A stretch of DNA of 64,000 bases from CAZBBC01 sp964489835 (GCA_964489835.1 CAZBBC010000003.1:1-64000); one strand, 5' to 3'. Numbered from the stretch's first letter, positions 1 to 10,665 are shown. Numbers and translations are program-made. The notes: a model not told the origin generated them from the letters alone.

Positions 1-136
1 AAGAGCTATTCGCAAAATAGAAATAAATAATAGCTCATAAGCAATTAGTTCAAGACTAAATTTTAAAATTGGTCTCTTAATAAAGCTATCTGAAGCAGAC
101 TGCATAATCATTTAAAATTCATTATTCTAATTATAA

Positions 137-1465
137 TTATGTTGCATATATACTTTCTGAAATAAAATCAATAATTGCATTCTGATCAATCCGTTTTTGT
201 TGCATGGAATCCCGATCCCGGACAGTTACCGTACCATCTTCAAGGGTATCAGAATCAATCGTGAGACAAAAAGGTGTTCCGGCCTCATCCATACGTCGAT
301 ATCGGCGCCCAATGGATCCGCTTTCATCATAAAATACGCGGAATTCACCCCTCATATCTTCTGCAATTTTTTTGGCAATTTCCGGCATGCCATCTCTTTT
401 TACGAGTGGAAAAACTGCGACTTTAATTGGGGCCACAGCCGGTGCCAGATGCAATACAACCCGGTCTTCTTCTTCCTCGTATGCATCAATCAAAGTTGTT
501 AATAATGTACGGTCACATCCAACGGATGTTTCGATAATATAAGGAAGATACTTATCTTTTGTCTCATCGTCGAAATACCGCATATCTTTACCAGAGTATT
601 CCTGATGACGCTGTAAATCAAAATCCGTTCGGTTATGGATTCCCTCAATCTCCTGCCAGCCAAAAGGGAATTCATACTCTATATCGAAAGCACACTTTGC
701 ATAATGTGCCAGTTCGTCTTTTCCATGAGCATGGAATCGTAATTTTTCTTTTTGTATACCCAAACGATTATACCACTGCATTCGTTCTTCTTTCCAGTAT
801 TCAAACCACTGCTCATCCTCAACCGGCCTGACAAAATACTGCATTTCCATTTGCTCAAATTCACGTGTTCTAAAGATAAAATTACCCGGGGTCACTTCGT
901 TTCGGAATGCTTTCCCAATTTGAGCAATCCCAAAAGGAATTTTTTTTCGCGCGCTTTCGCGAACGTTATGAAAATTAACATAAATTCCCTGGGCAGTTTC
1001 CGGCCGCAAAAAAATCTGATGGGTTGCATCTTCCATCGGTCCCATAAAAGTTTTGAACATTAAATTAAATAATCGTTGTTCCGTAAAATTGGATCTGCAA
1101 TCATCTGTGATCGGCTTTTTTGTATGCGGACAAATAGCATTATCTAATTGATCTGCCCGAAACCTTGCTTTACACTTTTTGCAATCTACCAGGGCGTCGG
1201 TAAATCCCTCCACATGACCGGAAGCCTCCCATACTCTCGGATGCATTAAAATACTGGCATCCACACCCTCCATGTCATCCCGCTCATAAACCATAGACTT
1301 CCACCAAAGATCTTTAATATTTTTCTTCAGCTCTATACCCAGTGGTCCATAATCATAACAGCTATTAATACCTCCATAGATTTCGCTACTTTGAAAAACA
1401 AATCCCCTTCGTTTCGCCAGCGATACCAGTTTGTCCATTATAGAATTCGATTTGCTGTTTGCCAC
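137..1465 (-). CDS. glyS: Glycyl-tRNA synthetase, dimeric (alpha2) type
   Basis: Charges tRNA-Gly with glycine in the cytosol. The 442-residue protein is the single-chain homodimeric GlyRS found in eukaryotes, archaea and many bacteria, not the E. coli GlyQ/GlyS tetramer. The class II core is visible: [11 protein letters not shown] at about 152-162, the motif 2 region around AFRNE...[10 protein letters not shown] at 186-207, and a motif 3-like GCDRTL. A possible metal-binding insert has C95, C98, C112 and C123. The last ~90 residues form the anticodon-binding domain. The start is GTG, chosen because AAGGAG sits just upstream. It lies 87 bp after recO in the same direction. Confidence 0.96.
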   Translation of the reverse strand: MANSKSNSIMDKLVSLAKRRGFVFQSSEIYGGINSCYDYGPLGIELKKNIKDLWWKSMVYERDDMEGVDASILMHPRVWEASGHVEGFTDALVDCKKCKARFRADQLDNAICPHTKKPITDDCRSNFTEQRLFNLMFKTFMGPMEDATHQIFLRPETAQGIYVNFHNVRESARKKIPFGIAQIGKAFRNEVTPGNFIFRTREFEQMEMQYFVRPVEDEQWFEYWKEERMQWYNRLGIQKEKLRFHAHGKDELAHYAKCAFDIEYEFPFGWQEIEGIHNRTDFDLQRHQEYSGKDMRYFDDETKDKYLPYIIETSVGCDRTLLTTLIDAYEEEEDRVVLHLAPAVAPIKVAVFPLVKRDGMPEIAKKIAEDMRGEFRVFYDESGSIGRRYRRMDEAGTPFCLTIDSDTLEDGTVTVRDRDSMQQKRIDQNAIIDFISESIYAT

Positions 1466-1552
1466 ACAATACTCCTTCAGTCTAATATGTATATATGACG
1501 GGTTAAATTATTATCGGATGATTTTTCCAAATCATTTACTTTTTATACAAAA

Positions 1553-2299
1553 TCATCTTAATAATTTTAAGGCCGACAGGTCCAGCTTTTCTTCCGAATG
1601 AAACCTCAGATATGATAGTAAAAAATCAGTATAAGGAAATTCCTCTCTGATTTCATATGATCTATCTGACAATGTTTTATATTTGGTCTTCTGTAGAGTG
1701 GAAAGAAATGATTGAATTGCTCCGGCGAGCTTCCATTCATGACCGGCAGAGGGTTTACACTTATTGCAGGTAACAGTTCCTTCACGTACAGAAAAAACCA
1801 CATCTTCAGTAACTATTTTTCGTGAGCATATATGACAGGTGTCAAACTCTGGACGAAAACCCAGATAAGAGGTCAATTTTAAAATAAAATACCAAAATAC
1901 TACCTGTGGCATTTCGCTGTTTTCAATTGCGTCCAAAATAGCTTTTAAAAAATCAAAGAATATAGCATCACTGGCACCTTGTTGTAAAAATATATTGTTC
2001 AGTTCGAAAATTGCAAAGACATATGCTGTTTTTTCATAATTAGTTCGAATTTTAGGAAAACTTTTTTCCAGAGTTGCTTGTCCCAATATCTGCAGTTGAC
2101 GGTTTTCTGACAGATATATAATTACTTCGATCAGATTTATTGATTCTAGAACACCCTGGTATTTGCTGTTTGAGCGCCGGGCCCCCTTTGCAATAACATT
2201 GACTTTACCATTTTTTCTGGTATATAAAGTTACAATTTTAGATGTATCTTTCCAGTCCATTGATTTGAGAACAATAGCCAATGTTTTGATAAGAGACAT
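1553..2299 (-). CDS. recO: DNA repair protein RecO
   Basis: RecO helps load RecA onto SSB-coated single-stranded DNA in the RecFOR recombination pathway. The 248-residue length fits the family. The N-terminal ~80 residues are the OB-fold region, followed by a helical domain and a zinc-finger-like set of four cysteines (C155, C158, C178, C181). The gene starts 2 bp after the mgtE stop with no clear Shine-Dalgarno sequence, so translational coupling to mgtE is likely. Confidence 0.93.
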   Translation of the reverse strand: MSLIKTLAIVLKSMDWKDTSKIVTLYTRKNGKVNVIAKGARRSNSKYQGVLESINLIEVIIYLSENRQLQILGQATLEKSFPKIRTNYEKTAYVFAIFELNNIFLQQGASDAIFFDFLKAILDAIENSEMPQVVFWYFILKLTSYLGFRPEFDTCHICSRKIVTEDVVFSVREGTVTCNKCKPSAGHEWKLAGAIQSFLSTLQKTKYKTLSDRSYEIREEFPYTDFLLSYLRFHSEEKLDLSALKLLR

Positions 2300-2301
2300 T
2301 T

Positions 2302-3666
2302 TTATAGATATAATGGGATAGAAGCGGTTATAATTACCAGATAGATTAAAAGGCCTAATATATCATTAAAAGTTGTAATAAAGGGTCCGGAGGCCAGAGC
2401 AGGATCAACCTCTATCCTTTTTAACAGAAAAGGGATCATGCCCCCAAATAGTGTTGCCTGGATAATAACAAGATTCAGAGCAACACCGATACTCAGACCC
2501 ATAATATAATTATCCAACCATAAACCCACAACTAATACCATAACAGTCCCGAAAACAAAACCGATAAAAAGCGAAACCCTCAATTCACGGAAAAATCTTC
2601 TCCAGGTGTTTCCCAAAGAAATTTCACCCGTAGCCAGCCCTCGAATCACAATAATGGAAGATTGAATTCCGCTGTTTCCTCCCATGGCCATTATGACCGG
2701 CATAAAAAAAGTTAAGGCAATTATTTGAGTAATGGTTGTTTCAAAACGTTGAATAATAAATGCAGCTATCAGCTGTCCGGTAAATGCAATCATTAACCAT
2801 GGAAGTCTTACCCATGATATTTTTAGAAATGAGTCTTCCTGGATTTCTTCGTCATTAGCACCGGCAAAAATTGAAATGTCTTCAGAGGCTTCTTCCTCGA
2901 CAATATCGATAATATCATCAATGGTAATCTGCCCTACCAGTTGATGCGTGGAATTTACAACGGGTAAAGCAACCAAATCATATTTTTTAAACAGTATTGC
3001 AATCTCTTCCTGATCTATGTCGGTGTAAACATACTTAATATCTGTATTCATAATTTTTGAAATAATTGATTTACCTTTTGCCAGAACCAAATCAGTAAGC
3101 GAGACACTGCCTTGTAATTTACCATCATTATCGACAATCCAAACATTATGTATGGCAGTCATTCTTTTTCTGGCTTTGCGAATGACTTTAATTGTCTGAG
3201 TAACGGTGCTTTTAAGGTTTACGGCAACAAAATCCAGAGCCATAATACCGCCGGCAGCATCCTCTTCATAAAGAAGTAATTCTTTAACCTCTTCGGAAAC
3301 TTCATCTGGAATTTGTTCTAGAATACTCTGGGCAACTTCGTCCGGCAACTCAGAGATGATATCAGCGGCGTCATTGGAATCCATTTTGTCAACAAGCGTT
3401 AACAGTTTCTGCTCTGATACGTCTTCCAGAATCTGATCGACGATTGGTGGATTAACCTCAGTCAAGACAGCACTTGCTTTGATTGTCGGTAATAAAGGAA
3501 AAAGGTATTTCCTTTCGTCCTTTTTTAGATTACTGAGAAGATCTGCGATATCCGCCGGGTGAAGATCTATAAGAAGGTTTAAAAGAGCCCCTTGGTTTTT
3601 CTTATCAATCAATTCTCGAATACTACCAAGAATTTCTGTAAAATCTGGCTCTGCTATATATTTCAT
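2302..3666 (-). CDS. mgtE: Magnesium transporter MgtE
   Basis: Inner-membrane Mg2+ channel gated by cytoplasmic Mg2+. The 454-residue protein has the full family layout: an acidic, helical MgtE N-domain (about 1-130), two CBS domains (about 135-255), an acidic connecting helix (EEASEDISIFAG) and a C-terminal transmembrane domain of about five helices (about 285-454). The conserved MAMGGNSGIQ stretch in the membrane domain is typical of MgtE. It is transcribed after rsmA and directly before recO. Confidence 0.96.
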   Translation of the reverse strand: MKYIAEPDFTEILGSIRELIDKKNQGALLNLLIDLHPADIADLLSNLKKDERKYLFPLLPTIKASAVLTEVNPPIVDQILEDVSEQKLLTLVDKMDSNDAADIISELPDEVAQSILEQIPDEVSEEVKELLLYEEDAAGGIMALDFVAVNLKSTVTQTIKVIRKARKRMTAIHNVWIVDNDGKLQGSVSLTDLVLAKGKSIISKIMNTDIKYVYTDIDQEEIAILFKKYDLVALPVVNSTHQLVGQITIDDIIDIVEEEASEDISIFAGANDEEIQEDSFLKISWVRLPWLMIAFTGQLIAAFIIQRFETTITQIIALTFFMPVIMAMGGNSGIQSSIIVIRGLATGEISLGNTWRRFFRELRVSLFIGFVFGTVMVLVVGLWLDNYIMGLSIGVALNLVIIQATLFGGMIPFLLKRIEVDPALASGPFITTFNDILGLLIYLVIITASIPLYL

Positions 3667-3681
3667 AATCGTAGAATAAAT

Positions 3682-4473
3682 TTAGTGTTTAATTAAATTT
3701 GAAATTTCATTAGCTAAAATTTTAAATTCTTCTATTGATAATTCTTCCGGACGTGTTGTTAACGACACCGATTCGACACCCGGTATTTGCCAGGTATTAA
3801 AAAGCCCTTTTAGACTATTTTGTAACATTTTTCGCCGGTTCTGGAAACTTGTTCTCACTATTTTTTTAAAAATATCATAATCATTGATTCCATCAATTTT
3901 CTCATAGATATCCAGGCATATTACAGTCGAATCAACCTGCGGTGCCGGATTAAAATGTTCACGACTGATATCTATCAATCGATGAACCGTGCTATGACAG
4001 CGAATAAAAACAGTTAATATACCGTAGTCCTTTGATTTCACATCTGCCAAAAGGCGATTGGCCACTTCTTTCTGCACCATCAATACTGCTCGTTGAATAT
4101 ATCTATGGTTGTCTATTATTTTAAATAATATCTGTGAAGTAATATGATAAGGAATATTACCGAGTACTTTTATCCGTTTTTCAAATGCAATTTCTAAAAA
4201 TGAAAAATCCAGAATACTTTTTTTAAGAACAATTATTCTTGGGCTGTATTTCTCTTCCAAGAATGCAACCAGCCTGGAATCAATCTCCAGCACCGTAATA
4301 TTTTTACAGTTAAGCTGGACAAGAATTTCTGTTAGAGCTCCCTGACCAGCCCCGATTTCAAGAACACAATCATTTTCATGACAATCCAGAGACTTAACAA
4401 TTTGTTTTGCATAGTCAATATTTTGTAAAAAATTTTGCCCAAATTTTTTCAGAGGTTTGATCTGAGCAATCAT
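3682..4473 (-). CDS. rsmA: 16S rRNA (adenine1518/1519-N6)-dimethyltransferase
   Basis: RsmA (KsgA) dimethylates the two adjacent adenosines in the 3'-terminal helix of 16S rRNA late in 30S assembly. The 263-residue protein shows the N-terminal GQNFLQN, the SAM-binding LEIGAGQG at 38-45, and the catalytic NIPYHIT at 106-112. The C-terminal domain is family-typical. Its ATG overlaps the tatD stop codon (ATGA), which implies coupled translation. Confidence 0.96.
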   Translation of the reverse strand: MIAQIKPLKKFGQNFLQNIDYAKQIVKSLDCHENDCVLEIGAGQGALTEILVQLNCKNITVLEIDSRLVAFLEEKYSPRIIVLKKSILDFSFLEIAFEKRIKVLGNIPYHITSQILFKIIDNHRYIQRAVLMVQKEVANRLLADVKSKDYGILTVFIRCHSTVHRLIDISREHFNPAPQVDSTVICLDIYEKIDGINDYDIFKKIVRTSFQNRRKMLQNSLKGLFNTWQIPGVESVSLTTRPEELSIEEFKILANEISNLIKH

Positions 4474-5240
4474 TGATTTCTCAAACGGAAAAGATTACGG
4501 GCATTTTCACTAGTAATTTCGCCAAGATTTTGTATTGTAACCCCTTTAATTTGTGCAATTTTCTCGGCAATATATTTGATATAAGCCGGCTCATTTCGCT
4601 TCCCACGAAAGGGCACCGGTGCTAAAAACGGGCTATCCGTCTCCAGTAATAATTGTGCAAGCGGAACACAATCAATAAGTCGATTGTAATTTGTATTTTT
4701 GAATGTTACCGGACCGGTGAAGGAAACATGATAATTTTTTGCTAGTACTGATTCAAGGAATTTGGTGGTTCCTGAAAATGAGTGAAAAACGCCGCTAACT
4801 TCCTCCCCCTTTTCTTCTTTCAGAATATTTAAAATATCATCATGGGCTTCCCGGTTATGGATAATTAAGGGCAAATTAAATTTCCGGGCCAGACGTATTT
4901 GCATCCTTAATGCTATCTCTTGTTTCTCTTTGGTTGCACCCAAACGATAATAATCAAGACCTATTTCTCCGATGGCTACCACTTTTTCCTTTTGTGCCAG
5001 ATTTTCAATTTTACGAAGATCCTCCTTGCTAACATTCATTGAATCATTTGGATGTATGCCGACAGATGCATACACAACAGCGAATTTCTGAGATAATTGA
5101 AAGGCCTCTTCAGAAGATACGATATCCGTGCCGATCGTAATAATTGCATCTACATCATTTTTTATTGCTCTCTGGATTACGAGCTCCCGGTCTTCGTTAT
5201 AATCACTTAATTGTAGATGTGCATGCGTATCAATTAACAT
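4470..5240 (-). CDS. tatD: TatD family metal-dependent deoxyribonuclease
   Basis: TIM-barrel metallo-hydrolase of the TatD/YcfH family, with 3'-5' exonuclease activity reported for characterised members. The 256 residues carry metal ligands in DTHAHL near the N-terminus, GEIGLDYY in the middle, an IHNREA histidine and the C-terminal ETDSPFLAP. It follows metG and overlaps rsmA, an arrangement common in bacteria (metG-tatD-ksgA). The exact physiological substrate is not deducible from sequence. Confidence 0.93.
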   Translation of the reverse strand: MLIDTHAHLQLSDYNEDRELVIQRAIKNDVDAIITIGTDIVSSEEAFQLSQKFAVVYASVGIHPNDSMNVSKEDLRKIENLAQKEKVVAIGEIGLDYYRLGATKEKQEIALRMQIRLARKFNLPLIIHNREAHDDILNILKEEKGEEVSGVFHSFSGTTKFLESVLAKNYHVSFTGPVTFKNTNYNRLIDCVPLAQLLLETDSPFLAPVPFRGKRNEPAYIKYIAEKIAQIKGVTIQNLGEITSENARNLFRLRNQ

Positions 5241-5307
5241 TCAATTCTCTTTCTCAAAATATCTGACACAATATATGGCTGGTAAAAAGTAAAATTTTAT
5301 GTTTAAA

Positions 5308-7365
5308 CTATCCCACTTTTGCCCCGCATGTTAGCTTTTCCAAAGTCGTTAGCAGAGTTAACTGACCGTCGGCTTCAGCAGCTAATAACATGCCTTGTGA
5401 TACTTCATTTCTGATTGATATAGGTTCTAAATTTGCTACAATGATAATCTGTTTGCCGATTAATTGTTCACTCTTGTAATGTTCTGCAACACCTGCTACA
5501 ATCTGTCGTTTTTCATCGCCAAGCAAAATCTGAAGTTTGAGTAATTTCTCCGTATTCGGCATTTTTTCCGCCTCTATAACTTCAGCTACCCTTAATTCTA
5601 TTTTGCCAAAGTCTTCGATTGATATAAGATCTTTTGTTTCCATATTCTCTTTCGGTTGATTTGAAACAGCCTTTAGTTTTTCAATTTCTTTTTCAATAAC
5701 CGTATCTTCAATTTTTACAAAAAGTATCTCGGGTTGCCCGAGTGTATGACCTTCAGGAATCGTAAGTTTTCCGGCCTCATCCCATTTAGTATTACTTCCA
5801 TTCGCAGGAAGATTTAATAATTTCCTCATTTTAACCGTCGTAAATGGAATAATCGGATCCAGAATTATCGAGAGCGTCTTGATTGTTTCCACGCATAATG
5901 CAAGCGTTGTTGAACATACGGCGGGATTAGATTTAATTGTTTTCCAGGGCATTTTATCATTAAAATATTTATTAGCAAATCGGGCCACATTTATTGCTTC
6001 CCGAACTCCCTGACGTATTTGAAAATTATTGATATTGTCTCCAACAATTTCCGGGGCTTTGCTTAAAAGATTGATCAACTCATTGTCAATTGAATCAACG
6101 GATTCTCTTGCAGGGACTCGACCATTGAAATTTTTATGAATAAATGTAACGGTTCGATTGATAAAATTACCCAGAATATCTGCCAATTCATTATTATATC
6201 TGGCCTGAAAATCCTTCCACGAGAAATCTGTATCCCTCGTTTCGGGCAGTATACTTGCCAGGCAATAACGCAACGGATCCGGTTCAAATTGTTCGAGATA
6301 CTCATCCAGCCAAACCGCATAATTCCGACTGGTTGAGAGCTTCTCTCCTTCAAGATTTAAAAATTCATTGGCGGGCACATTCTCGGGAAGTATATAATCA
6401 CCATGTACCATTAACATGGCTGGAAAAATCAGACAATGAAAGACAATATTATCTTTCCCGATAAAATGAATAAGCCTGGTATCCTCATCTTGCCAGTATC
6501 GTTTCCAGTCATCGGGTTTTCCCTGTGCGAGGGCCCATTCTTTCGTTGCCGAAATGTAACCAATTGGAGCATCAAACCACACATATAAAACTTTTCCGGT
6601 AGCATCAATGCCTGCAATATCCGCCACATCCCTGGGAACCGGAACTCCCCAGTTAAGATCTCTTGTAACTGCTCTATCCTTCAATCCATCTGAAAACCAA
6701 CTGCGAATTTGACCTAAAACATTTGGCTTCCAGTCCGTATGATCATTTATCCAACGCTCAAGCTCTTTCTGAATTTTGGCAAGAGGTAAATACCAATGAG
6801 TCGATGTTTTCAGAACCGGTTTGGCGTTGGTAATCACACTTTTCGGATTTATCAGGTCTGTTGGGCTCAAAGAAACACCGCATTTTTCACATTGATCGCC
6901 ATAAGCGTCTGAATACCCACAACTTGGACAAGTTCCTCGAACAAACCGATCCGCAAGGAATAACCCCGCTTCGGGATCATATAGCTGCTGGTCACTTTTC
7001 ATGACAAACATATTTTTTCTGGCTATTGTACGAAATATTTCCTGGCTGGTTTGATAATGCAGTGGTGAAGAAGTCCTCCCATAATAGTCGAAATTTATTC
7101 CAAACTGTTCGAAGCTCGCTTTATTTTTAGTATGATAATAATCAACAACTTCCTGAGGTGAAATGTTTTCAGTCCGCGCTCTTAACATAATTGGGACACC
7201 ATGTTCATCTGACCCACAAATATAAACGATATCACTCCCTTTAAGTCGGTGATATCTTACAAATATGTCTGCCGGAAGATAAGCACCAGCAAGATGACCT
7301 AAATGAATAGGCCCATTTGCATAAGGAAGAGCGCTTGTCACTAATATTCTTTTTGCCGGAGGCAT
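5308..7365 (-). CDS. metG: Methionyl-tRNA synthetase with C-terminal tRNA-binding domain
   Basis: Charges both initiator and elongator tRNA-Met. The 685-residue protein has a class I Rossmann core with HLGH at 21-24 and KLSTS at 332-336. A knuckle of C146, C149, C159 and C162 binds zinc. The last ~100 residues form the EMAP-II/Trbp111-like tRNA-binding and dimerisation domain. The start ATG is preceded by AAAGGTGA. Confidence 0.97.
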   Translation of the reverse strand: MPPAKRILVTSALPYANGPIHLGHLAGAYLPADIFVRYHRLKGSDIVYICGSDEHGVPIMLRARTENISPQEVVDYYHTKNKASFEQFGINFDYYGRTSSPLHYQTSQEIFRTIARKNMFVMKSDQQLYDPEAGLFLADRFVRGTCPSCGYSDAYGDQCEKCGVSLSPTDLINPKSVITNAKPVLKTSTHWYLPLAKIQKELERWINDHTDWKPNVLGQIRSWFSDGLKDRAVTRDLNWGVPVPRDVADIAGIDATGKVLYVWFDAPIGYISATKEWALAQGKPDDWKRYWQDEDTRLIHFIGKDNIVFHCLIFPAMLMVHGDYILPENVPANEFLNLEGEKLSTSRNYAVWLDEYLEQFEPDPLRYCLASILPETRDTDFSWKDFQARYNNELADILGNFINRTVTFIHKNFNGRVPARESVDSIDNELINLLSKAPEIVGDNINNFQIRQGVREAINVARFANKYFNDKMPWKTIKSNPAVCSTTLALCVETIKTLSIILDPIIPFTTVKMRKLLNLPANGSNTKWDEAGKLTIPEGHTLGQPEILFVKIEDTVIEKEIEKLKAVSNQPKENMETKDLISIEDFGKIELRVAEVIEAEKMPNTEKLLKLQILLGDEKRQIVAGVAEHYKSEQLIGKQIIIVANLEPISIRNEVSQGMLLAAEADGQLTLLTTLEKLTCGAKVG

Positions 7366-7455
7366 ATCTTCACCTTTATCTATTTATAGTGGATGGAAAA
7401 TATACGGATAAGTGATTTCCAGAACAAGATATGTTTATAATGCTTGAATAGAAGG

Positions 7456-8283
7456 CTAATGGGTCGTTGATTCTTTAGATTTTAAATTATTGTTCACTTC
7501 GCTCAGTGAATATTCCTCAAATTCATCACCCTCAAATCGCAGATACACCTTATCATTAAAAATATCCACTTTATCTACATAGCCAACACCTCTCTCCATT
7601 GGTACCGGGGAGTCTAGTGGAGGAAAACGCTTAAGCGAAGAGTTGTAAAATCCTTTTTCAAAGAGAATACAACATTTCAATCGACTGCAAATTCCGGATA
7701 ATTTTGAGGGATTCATCGGTAGATTTTGATCTTTAGCATCAGTCGTTGATATCGGTGAAAAATTTTGCATGAACGACGTACAGCATAACTGTTTACCGCA
7801 GATCCCAATCCCACCTAATTTCTTAGCTTCTTCCCGAACACTGATTTGACGTAACTCAATACGCGTTCTGTATTTACTCGCTAAATCTTTCACTAACTCG
7901 CGAAAATCGACCCGCTGACAAGAAGTAAAATAAAACGTTAGTTTATTCATATCGAACTGGTATTCAACATCCACCAGTTTCATGTTTAAGTTTCTTCGAT
8001 TAATATATTCTCTTCCGATATTAAAAGCGGAGGCTTCATTTCGCCTGTTTTCTTTTAATTTTTCCATATCAGACTCATTCGCTTCCCGCAAGATATTTCC
8101 CGGTTCCTGCTTAATATCTTTTAGCATTAAAAGCCGACCCATTTGAGTTACCTTGCCGAGATCCTCACCATTGTCTATCCCAACAACCGCATGATTACCA
8201 ATTTTAAGATCTATATCTTGGGGATTGAAAAAATAATTTTTTCTATTTTTTTTAAAGGTAATTTCGACGACTTCAGGTGACAT
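7456..8283 (-). CDS. PSP1 C-terminal domain protein (RicT/YaaT-like)
   Basis: Member of the PSP1/YaaT family. In Bacillus subtilis RicT is part of the Ric complex that carries iron-sulfur clusters and affects mRNA processing and development; whether that applies here is inference. The 275 residues include the conserved cysteine clusters GICGKQLCC and CSRLKCC in the C-terminal half. The start has GGAG upstream. It overlaps the 3' end of holB by 11 bp, the same holB-yaaT adjacency seen in Firmicutes. Confidence 0.85.
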   Translation of the reverse strand: MSPEVVEITFKKNRKNYFFNPQDIDLKIGNHAVVGIDNGEDLGKVTQMGRLLMLKDIKQEPGNILREANESDMEKLKENRRNEASAFNIGREYINRRNLNMKLVDVEYQFDMNKLTFYFTSCQRVDFRELVKDLASKYRTRIELRQISVREEAKKLGGIGICGKQLCCTSFMQNFSPISTTDAKDQNLPMNPSKLSGICSRLKCCILFEKGFYNSSLKRFPPLDSPVPMERGVGYVDKVDIFNDKVYLRFEGDEFEEYSLSEVNNNLKSKESTTH

Positions 8284-9409
8284 TAAGTTTCTCCGACGAT
8301 TGCCTTACTCGAGTCAGGCGTTTTTTCATCTGGATCCCTAAAACAGTCAATAAGATAGGTGAATATACATTCTGTCTTAAGTTAGCAATAGCCTTTTCAA
8401 TTTCTATGACGATACCTTCAAAATCCGAGGTGGGATAATTTTCCGCAAATCTTATGACTTCTTCTTTAAAATCGATATTTATAATTTTCGCTTCTGCTCC
8501 GTAGGAAACAAGATGAATGGCATCCTTAAACCACAAAATAAGTAAATTTAATATATCCAGCAAGAAATTTTTATCCCTCTTTTTCGCCATTGAGTCAATT
8601 GCTTCTTGAAGTTTTAGGGCATTCCCCATAGCCGACGCCTTTAAAAAATCATAAACCATTTTTCTCTTTTCGTCAATATCCTGTTCGATTATATCGAATA
8701 TCTGCTTCAGATTGCCCTGGGAAATTTGAACAATTTTACGATCTTGCTCAGATATATCACGAAATTTGCTTAGAATTTGTAAGACCTCTTCTAACGATAG
8801 CGGAGGAAAGTAAACGATGTGGCACCTTGATTTTATTGTATCTAAAAGCCTATTTAGAGAGGTAGTAATTAGAATTATTATGAGTGTGTCCGGTGGTTCT
8901 TCCAACAATTTTAAAAAAGAATTTGCACTCTCACGGGTCATCTTATCAGCTTCAGAAATAATGTATACTTTTTTCTCGGCTTCATAAGGAGTAAATTTTG
9001 CTTCGTTTTTTAGCTCACGAATCTTGCTGATCGAAATACTGGTAGAACCACTCAATTCAATTCGAGAATAAGGATTTTCAGCTTTCAATTGATATTTATT
9101 CTGTATATCCTTGGGTGTCCAATTTGTCGCCTCAGGAAAAATGAACTTAATATCGGGATGTTTTAGTTGAGTAATTTTTGAGCAAGAGGAACAGTGATTA
9201 CAGGGTCGTGATAATTTATCCTGGCAATTTAATGCCTTGGCAATTTCAAGAGCGAAGGATTCCTTACCACTTCCTTCCGGACCATAGAACAAATAAGCAT
9301 GTGCTAGACGTCGATTAGCAATACTTTTAATAAATCTGTTTTTTACCGCTGGTTGATTTACAATTTCCTTAAAGTATTCCACAATTGAGCTATCTTCCCT
9401 GGTTATCAA
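8273..9409 (-). CDS. holB: DNA polymerase III delta-prime subunit
   Basis: Clamp-loader subunit of the replicative polymerase. The 378-residue form has the Walker A-like GPEGSGKE at about 43-50, a zinc module (C62, C70, C73, C76), a LEEPP motif and the sensor SRC motif (KSRCHIVYF). The listed start is TTG at 9409, which has no Shine-Dalgarno sequence. A GTG at 9382 with AGGGAAG upstream gives a protein nine residues shorter and may be the true start. Confidence 0.9.
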   Translation of the reverse strand: MITREDSSIVEYFKEIVNQPAVKNRFIKSIANRRLAHAYLFYGPEGSGKESFALEIAKALNCQDKLSRPCNHCSSCSKITQLKHPDIKFIFPEATNWTPKDIQNKYQLKAENPYSRIELSGSTSISISKIRELKNEAKFTPYEAEKKVYIISEADKMTRESANSFLKLLEEPPDTLIIILITTSLNRLLDTIKSRCHIVYFPPLSLEEVLQILSKFRDISEQDRKIVQISQGNLKQIFDIIEQDIDEKRKMVYDFLKASAMGNALKLQEAIDSMAKKRDKNFLLDILNLLILWFKDAIHLVSYGAEAKIINIDFKEEVIRFAENYPTSDFEGIVIEIEKAIANLRQNVYSPILLTVLGIQMKKRLTRVRQSSEKLNVT

Positions 9410-9595
9410 ATGCGTTTATATCAAACACTTTACAAATAGTCTTAGAATATATAACAGAAAGGGTAAAATCTAAAATAAAAAAGTGATATTTAAACACGCC
9501 ATGTGTATTTTTCTAAAAGGTCCCTCCTTGTTGTATATGATTGGTCACTAGTTTATACAGAAAAATTATTGGTTTTTAAGGAGAAAAAGCACTGA

Positions 9596-10009
9596 TTATG
9601 AACCGCCAGGGAAGGGTTTTGCTGTCGAGATAATAATTTTATATATACCTTGTTTACGTAAGCGATCCATAATATTAATGATGATTCCATGGGGAACTTG
9701 TTGATCAGCGTGAAGGACAACGCTTTTATCGGTCTGGGCAGATATGAGACTTTCAACAGATTTTACCAGATTATCTATCGTGACGGAATCATCGTTTAAG
9801 AATAAATTTTCATCTTTATCAACATAGATGATAACTTTTTGTGCTGTATGCGATTGGCTGCTCTCAGCTTCAGGTAATTTCAATTCTATGCCCGGTTGTT
9901 CCAGAAATGTTGAGGAAACAGTAAAAAAGATTATAAGAATAAACAATACATCGATCAACGGTGTTAAATTTATACTGATCTTTCTTGGTGATTTTTCCAA
10001 TAATTTCAT
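9596..10009 (-). CDS. exbD: Biopolymer transporter ExbD/TolR
   Basis: Energy-transducing inner-membrane protein with one N-terminal helix (about 18-38) and a periplasmic domain. It works with ExbB to convert the proton gradient into TonB (or TolA) motion. The 137 residues have the family signature INLTPLIDVLFILIIFF, including the conserved membrane aspartate. Its ATG overlaps the exbB stop by 4 bp, with GGAGAAAC upstream. Adjacency to a TonB-like gene favours ExbD over TolR. Confidence 0.92.
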   Translation of the reverse strand: MKLLEKSPRKISINLTPLIDVLFILIIFFTVSSTFLEQPGIELKLPEAESSQSHTAQKVIIYVDKDENLFLNDDSVTIDNLVKSVESLISAQTDKSVVLHADQQVPHGIIINIMDRLRKQGIYKIIISTAKPFPGGS

Positions 10010-10665
10010 TGTTTCTCCGTGGAATGCTTAACGGGATTACTGTCTTTAGATGATGTGTTTTGTTTCAGCCTGTGAATTTTTTGAATTAGAAAAGTTGAAT
10101 ATTTTTCAATATCCAGTACAAAATTTTCTGCTCGTCGGGCAAAATAATTGAAAAAGATAAGCGCTGGAATTCCAACAAAAAGACCGGTAACCGTTGTTAT
10201 TAAGGCTTCTGAAATTCCTCCCGAGAGAGCCGCAGCCTGTCCAATACCCTGTTCCTTAATAACACCAAAAACTTTGATCATGCCGAGCACTGTTCCAAGC
10301 AAACCAATGAGAGGTGATATAACAGCGATCGTCTCAAGGATTGTCAGTCCTTTTTCCAAATGTCTAACCTCTTGGCGCCCCTGATCTTCTATAAGTTCCT
10401 TTATGTCCGCACGATCCAAATCATAGTTGTCCAAACCAATATTTACGAGAGAGGATAGAGGACCTTTATATTTTGAACATATATTTTTTGCTAATTCCAT
10501 ATCCTTAAAAGAAGTAAAAGTCTCCACCACGTTAATGATGTCAGGTATGATAATTTTTTTCTTTCGTAGAGAAAAAAATCGCTCAATAATAATTGCCAGG
10601 GCAAATATAGAAGCCAATACAAGGGGATACATCATTATACCACCCCTATCGAATATTTCAATCAT
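10006..10665 (-). CDS. exbB: MotA/TolQ/ExbB proton channel protein
   Basis: Three-helix inner-membrane proton-channel subunit. The 219 residues contain an N-terminal membrane segment (about 12-28), a cytoplasmic helical region, and two C-terminal segments with the conserved sequence around LIGLLGTVLGMI and the Thr/Gly-rich LITTVTGLFVGIPAL. It sits between the TonB-like gene (1 bp away) and exbD (4 bp overlap), so the three are certainly co-transcribed. A strong GAAGGAGAG site precedes the start. Confidence 0.94.
   Translation of the reverse strand: MIEIFDRGGIMMYPLVLASIFALAIIIERFFSLRKKKIIIPDIINVVETFTSFKDMELAKNICSKYKGPLSSLVNIGLDNYDLDRADIKELIEDQGRQEVRHLEKGLTILETIAVISPLIGLLGTVLGMIKVFGVIKEQGIGQAAALSGGISEALITTVTGLFVGIPALIFFNYFARRAENFVLDIEKYSTFLIQKIHRLKQNTSSKDSNPVKHSTEKQ

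Noticed and set aside
1..136. Left edge of the window considered for a partial gene
   Set aside because: All frames contain frequent stops and no start with a ribosome site; it is probably the 3' spacer after glyS.
559..1063. Plus-strand ORFs opposite glyS
   Set aside because: They are shadow frames of a clearly conserved synthetase and have no ribosome sites or recognisable domains.
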